A stretch of 64,000 nucleotides of DNA, taken from the NCBI GenBank assembly GCA_903970465.1, contig CAJCIO010000018.1, forward strand, positions 1-64,000. The letters are read 5' to 3'. Every line of letters starts with the position of its first letter. The first letter of the stretch is position 1. The position numbers were made by a program, and so were the translations under genes. This document shows positions 7,592 through 16,499 of this stretch, one piece after another. Source of the DNA: Gammaproteobacteria bacterium. Lineage in GTDB: Bacteria > Pseudomonadota > Gammaproteobacteria > Pseudomonadales > Pseudomonadaceae. The notes below the pieces were generated by a model that saw only the letters and a program-made list of their open reading frames with translations, made no database searches and had not been told where the DNA came from.

Positions 7592-8461
7592 CTACAGCAC
7601 GCCTTTCAGGAGAAGATGCTCCACCTCGGGTGCCTGCTGGTTGATCGCGCCCAGATAGTCGATCAGGCCGGCAGCGCGACTACCGCGCAACCCGGCGGTG
7701 GTGAGCTTGCCGTCTCGTACGTAGGTATAGAGCCCGGAAACTGCGAATGCCTTCAATTCGGCGACGTGCCTTGCCTGTCCGGCGAGGGTCGCCTTGAACA
7801 CCTCGCTATCGAAGAAGCGACGTCGAGCCAACGGGCTTTCAAACGCAATCTCCATGATGGCAAGTTCGGCACGTGCCGCGTGGGCAAAATGCTCGACGTT
7901 GGGCGAGGGCGGGTGCTGGTTGTCATTGATGAAGGGCGTGGTCAGGTGCAGACAAAGTTTCTGCACTTCAGGCGCGCTGGCCAGGACCTCGGCCAGCTCA
8001 TTGGCCAAGTAGTCGTGCAGTTGCGCGAGCCCTGCGCGCGGACTGAAGTGCACGTGAATACGGTCGTGGTGGTCCGCGCCGTTGTAGATTTCATCGCCAA
8101 GCCGATTCACCCGCGTTACGGAGCCTTCGGGCAAGTCATAGGCGAGGGTTTCGTCGAACATGTTCTGTTCGTCCGAGAACAGTAGCGGGCTTGCCTGCTG
8201 GAATTGTTGCTGATTGGCGGCAGAGGTGAAGCCGATCTCCACACCGCCATCGAGCTCGTAATCGGCGATTTGTTTCACACCATCGGCCAACGGCCACAGG
8301 TGAGCATCCTGACTCCGGGAAAAGTGGTGCTGGATGTAAAGCCCCAAGCCAGGCAAACGCGAACACAGCGGCCCGTGAACATCGCGCCAATAGGTCGCGA
8401 ATATCTCATGGGGCACGCGTTCGCGTCGTTTGACGGTGGTGTAGCTGTTGATCTCGATCAC
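7592..8461 (-). CDS. EthD domain-containing protein
   Basis: A 289-residue protein with two EthD-like ferredoxin-fold halves. The first (FATYWRDVHGPLCSRLPGL) contains the usual WRDVHGP motif. The second begins near residue 165 (DRIHVHFSP). EthD proteins are small accessory or catabolic proteins of unclear chemistry. A longer frame extends to 8593. However, the GTG at 8461 gives the family start VIEINSYTTV and has AGAGG 7 bases upstream, so the short form is chosen. It lies 104 bases downstream of the purine nucleoside permease gene on the same strand and may be cotranscribed. Confidence 0.82.
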   Translation of the reverse strand: MIEINSYTTVKRRERVPHEIFATYWRDVHGPLCSRLPGLGLYIQHHFSRSQDAHLWPLADGVKQIADYELDGGVEIGFTSAANQQQFQQASPLLFSDEQNMFDETLAYDLPEGSVTRVNRLGDEIYNGADHHDRIHVHFSPRAGLAQLHDYLANELAEVLASAPEVQKLCLHLTTPFINDNQHPPSPNVEHFAHAARAELAIMEIAFESPLARRRFFDSEVFKATLAGQARHVAELKAFAVSGLYTYVRDGKLTTAGLRGSRAAGLIDYLGAINQQAPEVEHLLLKGVL

Positions 8462-8565
8462 AAGAGGGCCTCTTTCAGCTGCAGGAATGACGAAACAGTT
8501 GATCGGTGAGATCGTTGAGTCGTTCAGTTTTCCCGCTCGCTGAAAGAAGCAGTGCATTGATGCAC

Positions 8566-9609
8566 TCAGCTGGCCGGCACGCCTTTCTCCCACTCGCCCC
8601 AGTGCTCGACGATGTTCTGCACCAGTGGATTGCCCGCGCGGTAGAGGTTCTCCAGCGCCGGCACGAAGCCGCCCTGATCGGCGTACTTGAGCAGATTGTC
8701 CACCTCGCTATACCCCGGATACGGCCGATCGAAATCCGAGCCCGCGCGCACCACCGCCAGGCGCGAAATATCGACTTTGCCGGCACGACTGGCGCGCAAC
8801 AGGGCCTCGTAGGTGGAGTTGTCCTCCTGCTGGGTGGTGCAGTACGTGCCCTTGTTGTCGGTCAGCAACTTGGTCCACACCTCGGCCCGTTCGCTCAGCC
8901 GCGTGCCCGAAAACCAGGTATTGCCCGCCAGAGTGTCGCATTGAGTGACCTTGGGCGCCTGGTTGGCCGGCGCGTAGGGGTAATGCTGGCGCCAGGCAGT
9001 GGATTCCTTGCTCTCGCTCAGCACCACGTCCTTGGACAGCGCCAAGGCCTTGGCCTGCAGCACAGGGTTGAGCTCGAAGACTTCAGTCTTGTAGTCCAGC
9101 GGCGGTTTTTCGTTGGGGCCCTTGGTGTTGATGCCGATATAGCCGGTCGGCCAGCTCTTGGGCACATCGCGGGAATCGATTTCCCATTGCGTGCCGAACT
9201 CCACCAGATAGTGCGCCCAGGCCGCGGTGCCGATCGTGCCGTGGTGCGGGTTGATACCCGCGATGCCCGCGACCACGAAGTAGGTCTTGCGCAGGTCGAA
9301 CTCGCTGGACAGGCCAAGCGCCAAGGTGGACGCGGCGGCGTTAGTCTGGCCCATGCCGGTGACCATCAGGCAGACCTGTTGCGCGTTGCAGCGCACCGCC
9401 GGGTATTCGGCCGACAGCCCCGGCACCTTGATCTCCTGGGTCAGCTTGAGGCGATCGATCCAGTTTTGCGCCTCGGGGGCGAACATGGTGATCAGCATGA
9501 CTTTCGGCGCTACCGGGGTGGCGGGCGCAGTGGCGGCCCAGGCGGTGCTGGTACCGAGGGCGGCGACGGTGAGGCCGATGCCGGCGGCGAGACGAGAACA
9601 AACGAACAT
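8566..9609 (-). CDS. Purine nucleoside permease (NUP family, periplasmic)
   Basis: A 347-residue NUP-family protein. The first 25 residues form a Sec signal peptide ending near STAWA. The mature part has MFAPEAQNWI, VTGMGQTNAAAS and FVVAGIAGINPHHGTIG, which characterise this nucleoside phosphorylase-related family. Members are described as purine nucleoside permeases, and a periplasmic nucleoside-binding or cleaving role is plausible. It is divergent from the tsx-cdd-nupC-deoA operon, so the two transcripts together look like a nucleoside uptake and salvage locus. The exact activity of this family remains poorly defined. Confidence 0.85.
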   Translation of the reverse strand: MFVCSRLAAGIGLTVAALGTSTAWAATAPATPVAPKVMLITMFAPEAQNWIDRLKLTQEIKVPGLSAEYPAVRCNAQQVCLMVTGMGQTNAAASTLALGLSSEFDLRKTYFVVAGIAGINPHHGTIGTAAWAHYLVEFGTQWEIDSRDVPKSWPTGYIGINTKGPNEKPPLDYKTEVFELNPVLQAKALALSKDVVLSESKESTAWRQHYPYAPANQAPKVTQCDTLAGNTWFSGTRLSERAEVWTKLLTDNKGTYCTTQQEDNSTYEALLRASRAGKVDISRLAVVRAGSDFDRPYPGYSEVDNLLKYADQGGFVPALENLYRAGNPLVQNIVEHWGEWEKGVPAS

Positions 9610-10162
9610 AGAAGCTCCATGCCAAATGAATGGGTTACCTGCTTGCTGGCTGCACCCGATGCAGCGCAGTCACGACCAGGGCTTGTGGACTTAGCAGGAT
9701 GCGGGCCAATAAGTTGTCCGCTCCGTCAAGTATTGCCCACGCAGCCGAATCTGCAATACCGGGTTACAAAGGCGGCATTGTGCCATGCCAGCGATTGCGC
9801 CAAAACCGCGCACCCCGCACAAACCAGGTGCTCCGAAGTAGATCAAATGGTCAGAAAAAACCTGACCGATCACTCAGACTCCCGTAAACGCTGGGCGCGA
9901 GCCGAATGGCATGCATTCTGCTTTAGAGACATCCGCTAAATGGGCAGGTATTCAATGAGTGAATATCTGTAGGAAGTTTCTGAAAAGGATCGGATTGATG
10001 CCGCGAATAATGTATTAGTTCGACGCAACGTCGAATATTCCCCTCTGCTCTTCAAACACTGAGCAATCGATAGACGAATCCGCCGACGGGCCACAGAGGT
10101 CAGGGTGCAACTGTGCCCGGACGCTGAAGATGGCCGGGCAAGTGCGTGCCAAGGAGTTTCTA
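9610..10162. other. Divergent intergenic region, nucleoside genes
   Basis: A 553-base gap between the NUP gene and tsx. It contains a GGTCAG/CTGACC inverted repeat around 9849-9867 and a sigma-54-like element at 9907-9922. No gene is supported. The length suggests that regulators of both transcripts bind here. Confidence 0.4.
9907..9922 (+). promoter_or_regulatory. tsx: Candidate sigma-54 promoter for tsx operon
   Basis: TGGCATGCATTCTGCT has the -24 GG and -12 GC with exactly 10 bases between them, as required for RpoN promoters. It reads toward tsx, about 240 bases upstream of its start. The match is by eye only, and the enhancer-binding regulator is unknown. Confidence 0.4.
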
Positions 10163-11137
10163 GTGAATACCAGTGCAGTGCGTCATGCAGTTTCACGTCG
10201 GCGGACAATAGTGTCGAATACCCTCGGTATCGCCGCCTTGAGCCTGACCGGCAGCGTTTCATGCTGGGCCGCCACGACGCCGGCCAAGGGCGTCGACAGT
10301 GCTCAGGGCGAAGGCTTGAGTTATGAAGTCGCACCGGCCAATACCAATCAGAAAGCCGCCCCTTGGTATAACCAGAACTTCACTCTGATCGGCAGCAAGG
10401 ACATCAGTTTCGGTCCGCGACCGTCAGATGATATCTACCTCGAATACGAGTATTTCGGCCGCAAGGGTCCGTTCGAACTGTACGGCTATATCGACGCCCC
10501 GAAGATCCTCGGCATCGGCAACAGCAACGACAGCGGCGCCTGGGACAAGGGCTCGCCGATCTTCATGGAGCACGAACCGCGTATCTCCATTGACGAGTTG
10601 GTCGGCCGCAAGCTGGGTTTCGGGCTGTTCAAGGAGTTCTACATTGCCTTCGACTGGATCTACGACATGGGCCACAACAAGGCCGGGCGGGCCAACACCC
10701 TGTATACCGGCCTGGGTACCGATATCGATACCCACAGCCCCGTCAATCTGTCGGCCAACTTCTACGCGCGGCGCCAGTGGGAGAACTACGGCGCGTCCAA
10801 TGAAAACTCCTGGGATGGCTATCGAGCGCAACTAAAATATATATTGCCCCTGGGCAAGTATTCCAACGGCGCTTCGCTGACCTATGTAGGCTTCACCAAC
10901 TTCGACTTCGGTTCGGACCTGCACGACGAGCCCGGTTCGCCGCGCACCGCCAATGCAACAGTGGCGACTAACGTTCTGCTGTACTCATTTACCCATCTGC
11001 GCTTCATGGCAGTTGGCCGCTACTTCCATAATGGCGGGAACTGGAAAGACGGCAGCCAACTTGATTTTGGTGATGGGCCTTTTGAAGCACGTTCCAATGG
11101 TTGGGGTTACTATTTCGGCGTCGGCTATCAGTTCTGA
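10163..11137 (+). CDS. tsx: Tsx-type nucleoside-specific outer membrane channel
   Basis: A 324-residue outer membrane channel for nucleosides. The precursor has a signal peptide ending near SVSCWA. The mature part has the family segments WYNQNFTLIGSKD, EYFGRKGPFELYGY and DWIYDMGHNKAG, and it ends in an aromatic residue (GYQF), as beta-barrels do. GTG 10163 is chosen because AAGGAG lies 6 bases before it; the frame extends further upstream without a good site. It heads the operon with cdd, nupC and deoA, giving outer membrane entry, deamination, inner membrane transport and phosphorolysis in one transcript. Confidence 0.92.
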   Translation: MNTSAVRHAVSRRRTIVSNTLGIAALSLTGSVSCWAATTPAKGVDSAQGEGLSYEVAPANTNQKAAPWYNQNFTLIGSKDISFGPRPSDDIYLEYEYFGRKGPFELYGYIDAPKILGIGNSNDSGAWDKGSPIFMEHEPRISIDELVGRKLGFGLFKEFYIAFDWIYDMGHNKAGRANTLYTGLGTDIDTHSPVNLSANFYARRQWENYGASNENSWDGYRAQLKYILPLGKYSNGASLTYVGFTNFDFGSDLHDEPGSPRTANATVATNVLLYSFTHLRFMAVGRYFHNGGNWKDGSQLDFGDGPFEARSNGWGYYFGVGYQF

Positions 11138-11166
11138 ACTGGCAGCACTCCCTTATTGACGAGCAC

Positions 11167-11586
11167 ATGATAAATCCAATGACTGAAACCTGTGATCATC
11201 ACGGCTTGCTGGCCGAGGCCAGAGCCGCCGCGCAACACACCTATTCGCCCTACTCGAAGTTCCCCGTGGGCGCCGCGCTGTTGACTGCCGAGGGCGCGAT
11301 CATTCATGGCTGCAACGTCGAGAACATCTCCTACGGGCTGACCAACTGCGCCGAACGTTCGGCGCTGTTCGCGGCCATCAGTCATGGTTTGCCGCCGCGC
11401 AGCTTCAGGGCGATGGCAGTGTATGCGCCCAACGTTGCGCTGATCAGCCCCTGCGGTGCCTGTCGACAGGTGTTGCTGGAGCTGATGGCGCCTGACGCCG
11501 TGATCATCTGCGCGGGCAGTGATCCGGCGGCCACCCGGGTCTGGACGCTTGACCAACTGTTGCCCGGCGCATTCGACGCCTTCTGA
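11167..11586 (+). CDS. cdd: Cytidine deaminase
   Basis: A 139-residue homotetrameric-type cytidine deaminase that converts cytidine or deoxycytidine to uridine or deoxyuridine in the cytoplasm. The zinc site is complete: CNVEN (substrate), NCAERSALF with the catalytic glutamate, and SPCGACRQ with two zinc cysteines. The length fits the short class. ATG 11167 is taken; ATG 11179 (MTETCDHH) is an alternative and neither has a strong ribosome binding site. It lies 29 bases after tsx and 43 bases before nupC. Confidence 0.95.
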   Translation: MINPMTETCDHHGLLAEARAAAQHTYSPYSKFPVGAALLTAEGAIIHGCNVENISYGLTNCAERSALFAAISHGLPPRSFRAMAVYAPNVALISPCGACRQVLLELMAPDAVIICAGSDPAATRVWTLDQLLPGAFDAF

Positions 11587-11629
11587 GCCACGCCACGCAA
11601 TCACCCCTCGGGGGTTCGGAGATAACTGC

Positions 11630-12895
11630 ATGATCAGTCTTGTCGGCATGGCGGTCCTCGTGCTCGTCGCCATCCTGTTGTCCACCCAGCGCCGTGCCAT
11701 CAAGTGGCGTACGGTGTCTGTCGCCCTGGCCTTGCAGGTACTCATTGGCGCCTTTGCCCTGTACGTGCCCTGGGGCCAGGAGGCGCTCGGTTCGTTATCG
11801 GGCGCGGTGGCGTCCTTGCAGCTGTACGCAGACAAAGGCATTGCCTTCATGTTTGGCGGCCTCGGCTCGCCGCACATGTTCGAGCTGTTCGGCAGCGGCG
11901 GTTTTGTCTTTGCCATCCGCGTGCTGCCAATGCTGGTGTTCTTTGGCAGCTTTATTTCGGTTCTGTACTACATCGGCGTGATGGGCTGGGTGATTCGTCT
12001 GCTGGGCGGCGTGCTGCGCTGGTTGCTGGGCACCAGCCGCGTCGAATCGATGGTGGTGACCTCGGCGATTTTCGTCGGCCAGTCCGAAGTGCCGCTGGTG
12101 GTACGGCCCTTTATCGCTAGGATGACCCGCTCCGAATTGTTCGCGGTGATGGTCGGCGGTTTCGCTGCCGTGGCCGGTTCCGTGCTGCTGGGCTATGCGG
12201 GCCTGGGGGTCGAACTCAAATACCTGATCGCCGCGTGCTTCATGTCCGCACCGGGGGCCTTGCTGATGGCCAAGCTGATGGAGCCAGAGACCGAAGTGGT
12301 CAACGACGACATGATGCTCGAAGAGCTCAAGGACCCGGAAAACCGTCCGGCCAACATCGTCGATGCCGCTGCCGAAGGCGCACAGGTCGGCTTGCGTCTG
12401 GCCATGGCGGTGGGCGCGATGCTGATCGCCTTCATCGGCCTGATCGCGCTGCTCAACGGGCTGCTGGGCTGGGCCGGCGGCTGGTTGGGCTATCCGCAAC
12501 TGACCCTGCAACTGATCCTCGGCTATGTACTCGCGCCGGTGGCGTTTCTGATCGGTGTGCCGTGGCACGAAGCGGTGCTGGCGGGTGGATTCATCGGCGA
12601 GAAGCTGACCCTCAACGAGTTCGTCGCCTACGCGGATCTGGCCAATTACCTCACCCCTGAAAAGGCCAGTGCCGCCGGTGTCTCGGTGTTGTCGGTGCAC
12701 ACTCAAGTCATCGTCACCTTCGCGCTGTGCGGGTTCGCCAATCTGTCGTCGATCGCCATTCAATTGGCCGGCCTCAGTGGTATCGCGCCGCAGCGCCGTC
12801 ACGAGTTGGCACGCCTGGGGTTGCGGGCGATGATCGGCGGTACCTTGTCGAATTTGATGAGCGCGGCCATCGTCGGCTTCTTTATTTCGCTGTAA
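11630..12895 (+). CDS. nupC: Concentrative nucleoside transporter, NupC type
   Basis: A 421-residue CNT-family nucleoside:cation symporter of the inner membrane. Visible marks are GGLGSPHMFELFGSGGFVFA, FVGQSEVPLVVRPF (the QSE nucleoside-contact region) and CGFANLSSIAIQLAGL near the C-terminus. ATG 11630 follows CGGAGAT. A charged loop (residues about 218-245) separates the two transport halves. It lies between cdd and deoA, so imported pyrimidine nucleosides can be passed directly to salvage enzymes. Confidence 0.93.
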   Translation: MISLVGMAVLVLVAILLSTQRRAIKWRTVSVALALQVLIGAFALYVPWGQEALGSLSGAVASLQLYADKGIAFMFGGLGSPHMFELFGSGGFVFAIRVLPMLVFFGSFISVLYYIGVMGWVIRLLGGVLRWLLGTSRVESMVVTSAIFVGQSEVPLVVRPFIARMTRSELFAVMVGGFAAVAGSVLLGYAGLGVELKYLIAACFMSAPGALLMAKLMEPETEVVNDDMMLEELKDPENRPANIVDAAAEGAQVGLRLAMAVGAMLIAFIGLIALLNGLLGWAGGWLGYPQLTLQLILGYVLAPVAFLIGVPWHEAVLAGGFIGEKLTLNEFVAYADLANYLTPEKASAAGVSVLSVHTQVIVTFALCGFANLSSIAIQLAGLSGIAPQRRHELARLGLRAMIGGTLSNLMSAAIVGFFISL

Positions 12896-12913
12896 TGCAG
12901 GAGGTCGACAGCC

Positions 12914-14236
12914 ATGTGGCTCGCTCAGGAGGTGATTCGCCGCAAACGTGATGGGGGCGTGCTCGACGCCGACGATATCCGTCGTTTCGTCGCCGGCATC
13001 AGCGACTCGAGCCTCAGCGAAGGCCAGGTCGCTGCGTTCGCCATGGCGGTACTGCTCAAAGGCATGAACATCGAAGAGCGCATCGCCTTGACCGCGGCGA
13101 TGCGCGACTCCGGCCAGGTGCTGCACTGGGACCTGCCAGGCCCGGTGGTGGACAAGCATTCCACCGGCGGCGTGGGCGACATGATCAGCTTGCCGCTCGC
13201 GCCGTTGCTGGCGGCCTGCGGCTGTTTTGTGCCGATGATCTCCGGACGCGGGCTCGGGCACACCGGAGGCACCCTCGACAAACTGGAGAGCATTCCCGGT
13301 TACGACTGCCAACCGAGCCTGGAGCGCTTTCGTCAGATCGTCGCCGAGGCAGGCTGCGCGATCATCGGTCAGACAGCCGACCTGGCGCCGGCCGACAAGC
13401 GCCTGTACGCCATCCGCGACATGACCGGCACGGTGGAGTCGCTGGACTTGATCACCGCGTCGATCCTCTCGAAAAAACTCGCCGCCGGCCTCGACGTGCT
13501 GGTGATGGACGTCAAGACCGGCAACGGTGCGTTCATGGCCCAGGCCGAGGACGCTATCGAGCTGGCCAAGAGCATTGCCGCCGTGGCCAACGGAGCAGGG
13601 GTGCGCACCACGGCGTTGGTGACCGACATGAACCAACCGCTGGCCCGCAGCGCCGGTAACGGCCTGGAAGTCGCCGAGGCGGTGGCGTTGCTGCAAGGGG
13701 AGGTGCGCAGCCCGCGGCTGTGGGAGCTGACCCTCACCTTGGCCGAGCAGGCGCTGCTGTCAGCAGAGCTGGCGGACACCGAAGCGCAGGCGCGGGCACA
13801 ATTGCTGGAGGTGTGGCGCAGTGGCGCGGCGCTGCAACGCTTTGGGCAAATGATCACGGCCTTGGGCGGGCCGCAGCATTTCACCCAGGCGCCTCAGAAC
13901 TACCTGCCAAAAGCGGCCTTCAGCAGGCCGGTGTGGGCGGAGCTGAGTGGCACGGTGAGCGCTGTCGATACTCGCGCGGTGGGCATGGCGGTGGTCGAAC
14001 TGGGTGGCGGACGGCGTCACCCGCAGGACGAGGTAGACCCTGCGGTGGGCTTCAGCGAGCTGCGCTTTATCGGTGAACAGGTCGATGACACTCAGCCGCT
14101 GGGCTGGGTCCATGGGCAAACCGCAGAAGCCACCGAGCGGGCCGCGCTAGCGCTGCAAGCGGCCTATCGTATCGGCGAGGCGGTGGACATCGGCACGCCA
14201 CTGGTGGCCGAGCGGATCACCGCCCTCAGGCCCTGA
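12914..14236 (+). CDS. deoA: Thymidine phosphorylase
   Basis: A 440-residue cytoplasmic enzyme that cleaves thymidine with phosphate to thymine and 2-deoxyribose-1-phosphate. The family signature SGRGLGHTGGTLDKLESIPG is complete, and KHSTGGVGD (phosphate loop) and KTGNGAFM are present. The length equals that of E. coli DeoA. A strong GCAGGAGG precedes the ATG. It is the last gene of the nucleoside operon. Its 3' end overlaps the convergent gene at 14226 by 11 bases. Confidence 0.96.
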   Translation: MWLAQEVIRRKRDGGVLDADDIRRFVAGISDSSLSEGQVAAFAMAVLLKGMNIEERIALTAAMRDSGQVLHWDLPGPVVDKHSTGGVGDMISLPLAPLLAACGCFVPMISGRGLGHTGGTLDKLESIPGYDCQPSLERFRQIVAEAGCAIIGQTADLAPADKRLYAIRDMTGTVESLDLITASILSKKLAAGLDVLVMDVKTGNGAFMAQAEDAIELAKSIAAVANGAGVRTTALVTDMNQPLARSAGNGLEVAEAVALLQGEVRSPRLWELTLTLAEQALLSAELADTEAQARAQLLEVWRSGAALQRFGQMITALGGPQHFTQAPQNYLPKAAFSRPVWAELSGTVSAVDTRAVGMAVVELGGGRRHPQDEVDPAVGFSELRFIGEQVDDTQPLGWVHGQTAEATERAALALQAAYRIGEAVDIGTPLVAERITALRP

Positions 14237-14489
14237 GCTGCACCGCGGCGCTGATCGGCGTAGACGACTGAAATTTCATCGCCTGGAGCCCGCAAAGGCG
14301 GTCCAGATAACGCTGGCCTTCGGGATTCAGGGTGATCTGCGCCTGGCCCTGAGCGCCGCTGTTGATGACCACGTATTTACAGGCGACCAGGACCTGCAGT
14401 TCATTGGCGTCCCCGTCGGGGATAGTCTGCCACTGACCAGAATGGATCAGCTTGAGCAGTTCCAAATGCTTTTGGTCGTATGAGTTCAT
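14226..14489 (-). CDS. Hypothetical small winged-helix-like protein
   Basis: An 87-residue protein of unknown function. The pattern MNSYDQKHLELLKLIHSGQW, then ITLNPEGQRYLDRL, resembles the small helix-turn-helix style proteins common in Pseudomonas, where the last segment is a recognition wing. I do not recognise the family. The frame is open to 14546, where another ATG lies. ATG 14489 is chosen because the extension looks non-coding, but neither start has a clear ribosome binding site. It converges on deoA with a short overlap. Confidence 0.6.
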   Translation of the reverse strand: MNSYDQKHLELLKLIHSGQWQTIPDGDANELQVLVACKYVVINSGAQGQAQITLNPEGQRYLDRLCGLQAMKFQSSTPISAAVQLRA

Positions 14490-14707
14490 AGAAAGGTACG
14501 TTCGCGAAGGTTCTGTGGGGCTACGATGATAGCTATTTAGAATCATTGTCGGGTGGGTTTATATCAGCTTTCAGATGAGAGGGTCTCGTATTCGTCATCC
14601 GCTACGCGCAAACCCACGTACAACACGTGCGCTCCTTTGAACCTGTGCCGATTCCCGCGACCCAACCCTTACAGCGCCGCGGCGGCGCGATCCCGAGAAT
14701 ACCGTCC

Positions 14708-15247
14708 ATGCGCCAGTTACTGCTGTCAGCCGTCTTCCTGCTGTTATCCGCGTGCGGCAACGTGCCGGTGGAGCATTATCGCAACGAAACCCCGCGCCTC
14801 GACCTGCCGCATTTCTTTACCGGCCAGGTGCAAGCCAGCGGAATCTTCCAGAAACGCTCGGGCGAGGTGGCGAAGCGCTTCAAGGTCGATATCAACGGCC
14901 ATATGCAGGGCCCGAACCTCATTCTCGACGAGCGCTTCGTCTACAGCGACGGTACCAGACAGCAGCGCACCTGGACCCTGGTGCCCACCGGTAATGGCCA
15001 CTGGCAGGGCACTGCGGGGGACGTAATAGGCGTTGCTGAAGGGCAGGTGTCCGGCAATACCCTGCATTGGAAGTACACCCTGGACCTGGAAGTCGACGGC
15101 ACTCGGCACCCGGTGCAGCTGGATGACTGGATGTTCTTGATGGATGACAACACCTTGGTCAATCGTTCGTATATGTCCAAGTTCGGGGTGGAGGTGGGGC
15201 AGATCAGTTTGTTCTTTACGCGCAGGGCCTCAGCCAACGCTCCCTGA
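14708..15247 (+). CDS. DUF3833 family lipoprotein
   Basis: A 179-residue predicted lipoprotein. The signal peptide ends in the lipobox LLSAC with lipidation at C16. The mature part has FFTGQVQASGIFQKRSGEV and FVYSDGTRQQRTWTL, typical of DUF3833, an envelope family of unknown function predicted to form a beta-rich barrel. ATG 14708 is chosen because it starts the signal peptide; an upstream extension in frame lacks such features. It is monocistronic. Confidence 0.85.
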   Translation: MRQLLLSAVFLLLSACGNVPVEHYRNETPRLDLPHFFTGQVQASGIFQKRSGEVAKRFKVDINGHMQGPNLILDERFVYSDGTRQQRTWTLVPTGNGHWQGTAGDVIGVAEGQVSGNTLHWKYTLDLEVDGTRHPVQLDDWMFLMDDNTLVNRSYMSKFGVEVGQISLFFTRRASANAP

Positions 15248-15397
15248 TGGCTGCCGTCAATAGGCGAACCGCGCGGCCTTGTTGTACCAGGCAAAATACC
15301 GATCTGGCGACTGGCCCGCTAATTGCTCCCCACCCCATAACCTGCTGTTAAGCGTCAGCCGTTTCCCGGCCGCCGGTCAGGTCATCGGGGGAGATCA

Positions 15398-16309
15398 ATG
15401 CAGTCGCTCAACCTGCGCCAGATAGAAGTGTTCCGCGCGGTGATGATCACCGGTTCCATCAATGGCGCCGCGCAATTGCTGTTGGTCTCCCAGCCGGCGG
15501 TCAGCCGCATGCTCTCGCACACCGAGGCGCGCATCGGCTTTCAGTTGTTCGAGCGGGTCAAGGGGCGGTTGTACCCTTCGCCCGAGGCGCGGCGATTGTT
15601 TACCGACGTCGAATCGGTGTACCGCGACATTCAGCGGGTCAACACCACGCTGCATGATCTGGTTCAGCAACGCCACGGCGTATTGCGCATCGCCAGTAGC
15701 CCCAGCCTGGGGCATCAAATGGTCCCTGACGCTATCGCCGCCTTCCGCCGGTGCAACACCGATATCCGCGTAAGCCTCGAATGCCTGCGCCATGTGCTGC
15801 TGCGCGATCGCTTGCTCGATCAGCAGGCCGACCTGGGCATCTCGTTATTCCCCATCGATCATCCGAATCTGCGCGCCGTGCCGCTGAGCGATATTCGCGT
15901 GCTGATGGTCTGTCCTGCGGGTCACGAGCTGACGCGTGTGCCGGCCGACGAACTGCCCCAGGCCCTGGCCGCCGCGCCCTTTGTCGGCTATCCAGCGGAC
16001 ACGCCGTTCTTCAGTTTCGTCAAGCCGGCGTTCGAGCGCGTGGGCCTGGCCTATCGACCGGACATCGACGTCGACTCGCCGCATCACGCCTGCGCGTTGG
16101 TCAAGAACGGCGCCGGTTTTGCGCTGGTCGACGAGATTTCCTGGCGTGCCTCGGGGACCGAACGCATGGCCGTGCTGCCGATCCTGATCGACGAGCGCCT
16201 GACGGTCAGCCTGGTGCACCTGCGTCGCGAACCCCTCGCGCAGCTGGCCCAGACCTTTGTGGAGCAACTGCGCGGCACTTTGAACGACAGCGGGTTCGAA
16301 CTCTTTTGA
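15398..16309 (+). CDS. LysR-family regulator of the D-amino acid locus
   Basis: A 303-residue LysR-type transcription factor. The N-terminal helix-turn-helix is at residues about 18-45 (GSINGAAQLLLVSQPAVSRM), followed by the effector domain with HGVLRIASSPSLG at its start. It resembles the OccR/NocR branch that responds to amino acid derivatives. A GGGGGAGA site precedes the ATG. It is the first gene of the locus and reads in the same direction as the catabolic genes, 190 bases ahead of them. An inverted repeat in that gap is a candidate target. The effector is unknown; a D-amino acid derivative is inferred. Confidence 0.88.
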   Translation: MQSLNLRQIEVFRAVMITGSINGAAQLLLVSQPAVSRMLSHTEARIGFQLFERVKGRLYPSPEARRLFTDVESVYRDIQRVNTTLHDLVQQRHGVLRIASSPSLGHQMVPDAIAAFRRCNTDIRVSLECLRHVLLRDRLLDQQADLGISLFPIDHPNLRAVPLSDIRVLMVCPAGHELTRVPADELPQALAAAPFVGYPADTPFFSFVKPAFERVGLAYRPDIDVDSPHHACALVKNGAGFALVDEISWRASGTERMAVLPILIDERLTVSLVHLRREPLAQLAQTFVEQLRGTLNDSGFELF

Positions 16310-16368
16310 GCCTAGGTACAGACTCGTGGGCTTGCGGGTTCGGCGGCGAAGCTCCGTTATTAACAACA

Positions 16369-16391
16369 GTGATTAACAACAGGTTAATCAC
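16369..16391. promoter_or_regulatory. Candidate operator upstream of the D-amino acid operon
   Basis: GTGATTAAC and GTTAATCAC are perfect 9-base inverted arms separated by 5 bases. The site lies between the LysR gene and the N-carbamoyl hydrolase gene, about 110 bases before the latter. It is AT-rich in a GC-rich region. Binding by the adjacent LysR protein is inferred. Confidence 0.5.
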
Positions 16392-16499
16392 GGCCCACGT
16401 ATTGGCATGCGACAGCGCGCGCCGACCCTCCCACACTGGGCTCCTCGTATCGCAACAAGGTTCGCCGGCACCGCGCCGGTCTTGGGGAGGAAACACCAC

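Noticed and set aside
8506-9939. A 477-codon open frame on the plus strand
   Set aside because: It is antisense to the purine nucleoside permease gene, which has a clear signal peptide and family motifs.
11795-13696. A 633-codon open frame on the minus strand
   Set aside because: It is opposite nupC and deoA. It is rich in H, Q, G and R, as shadow frames are.
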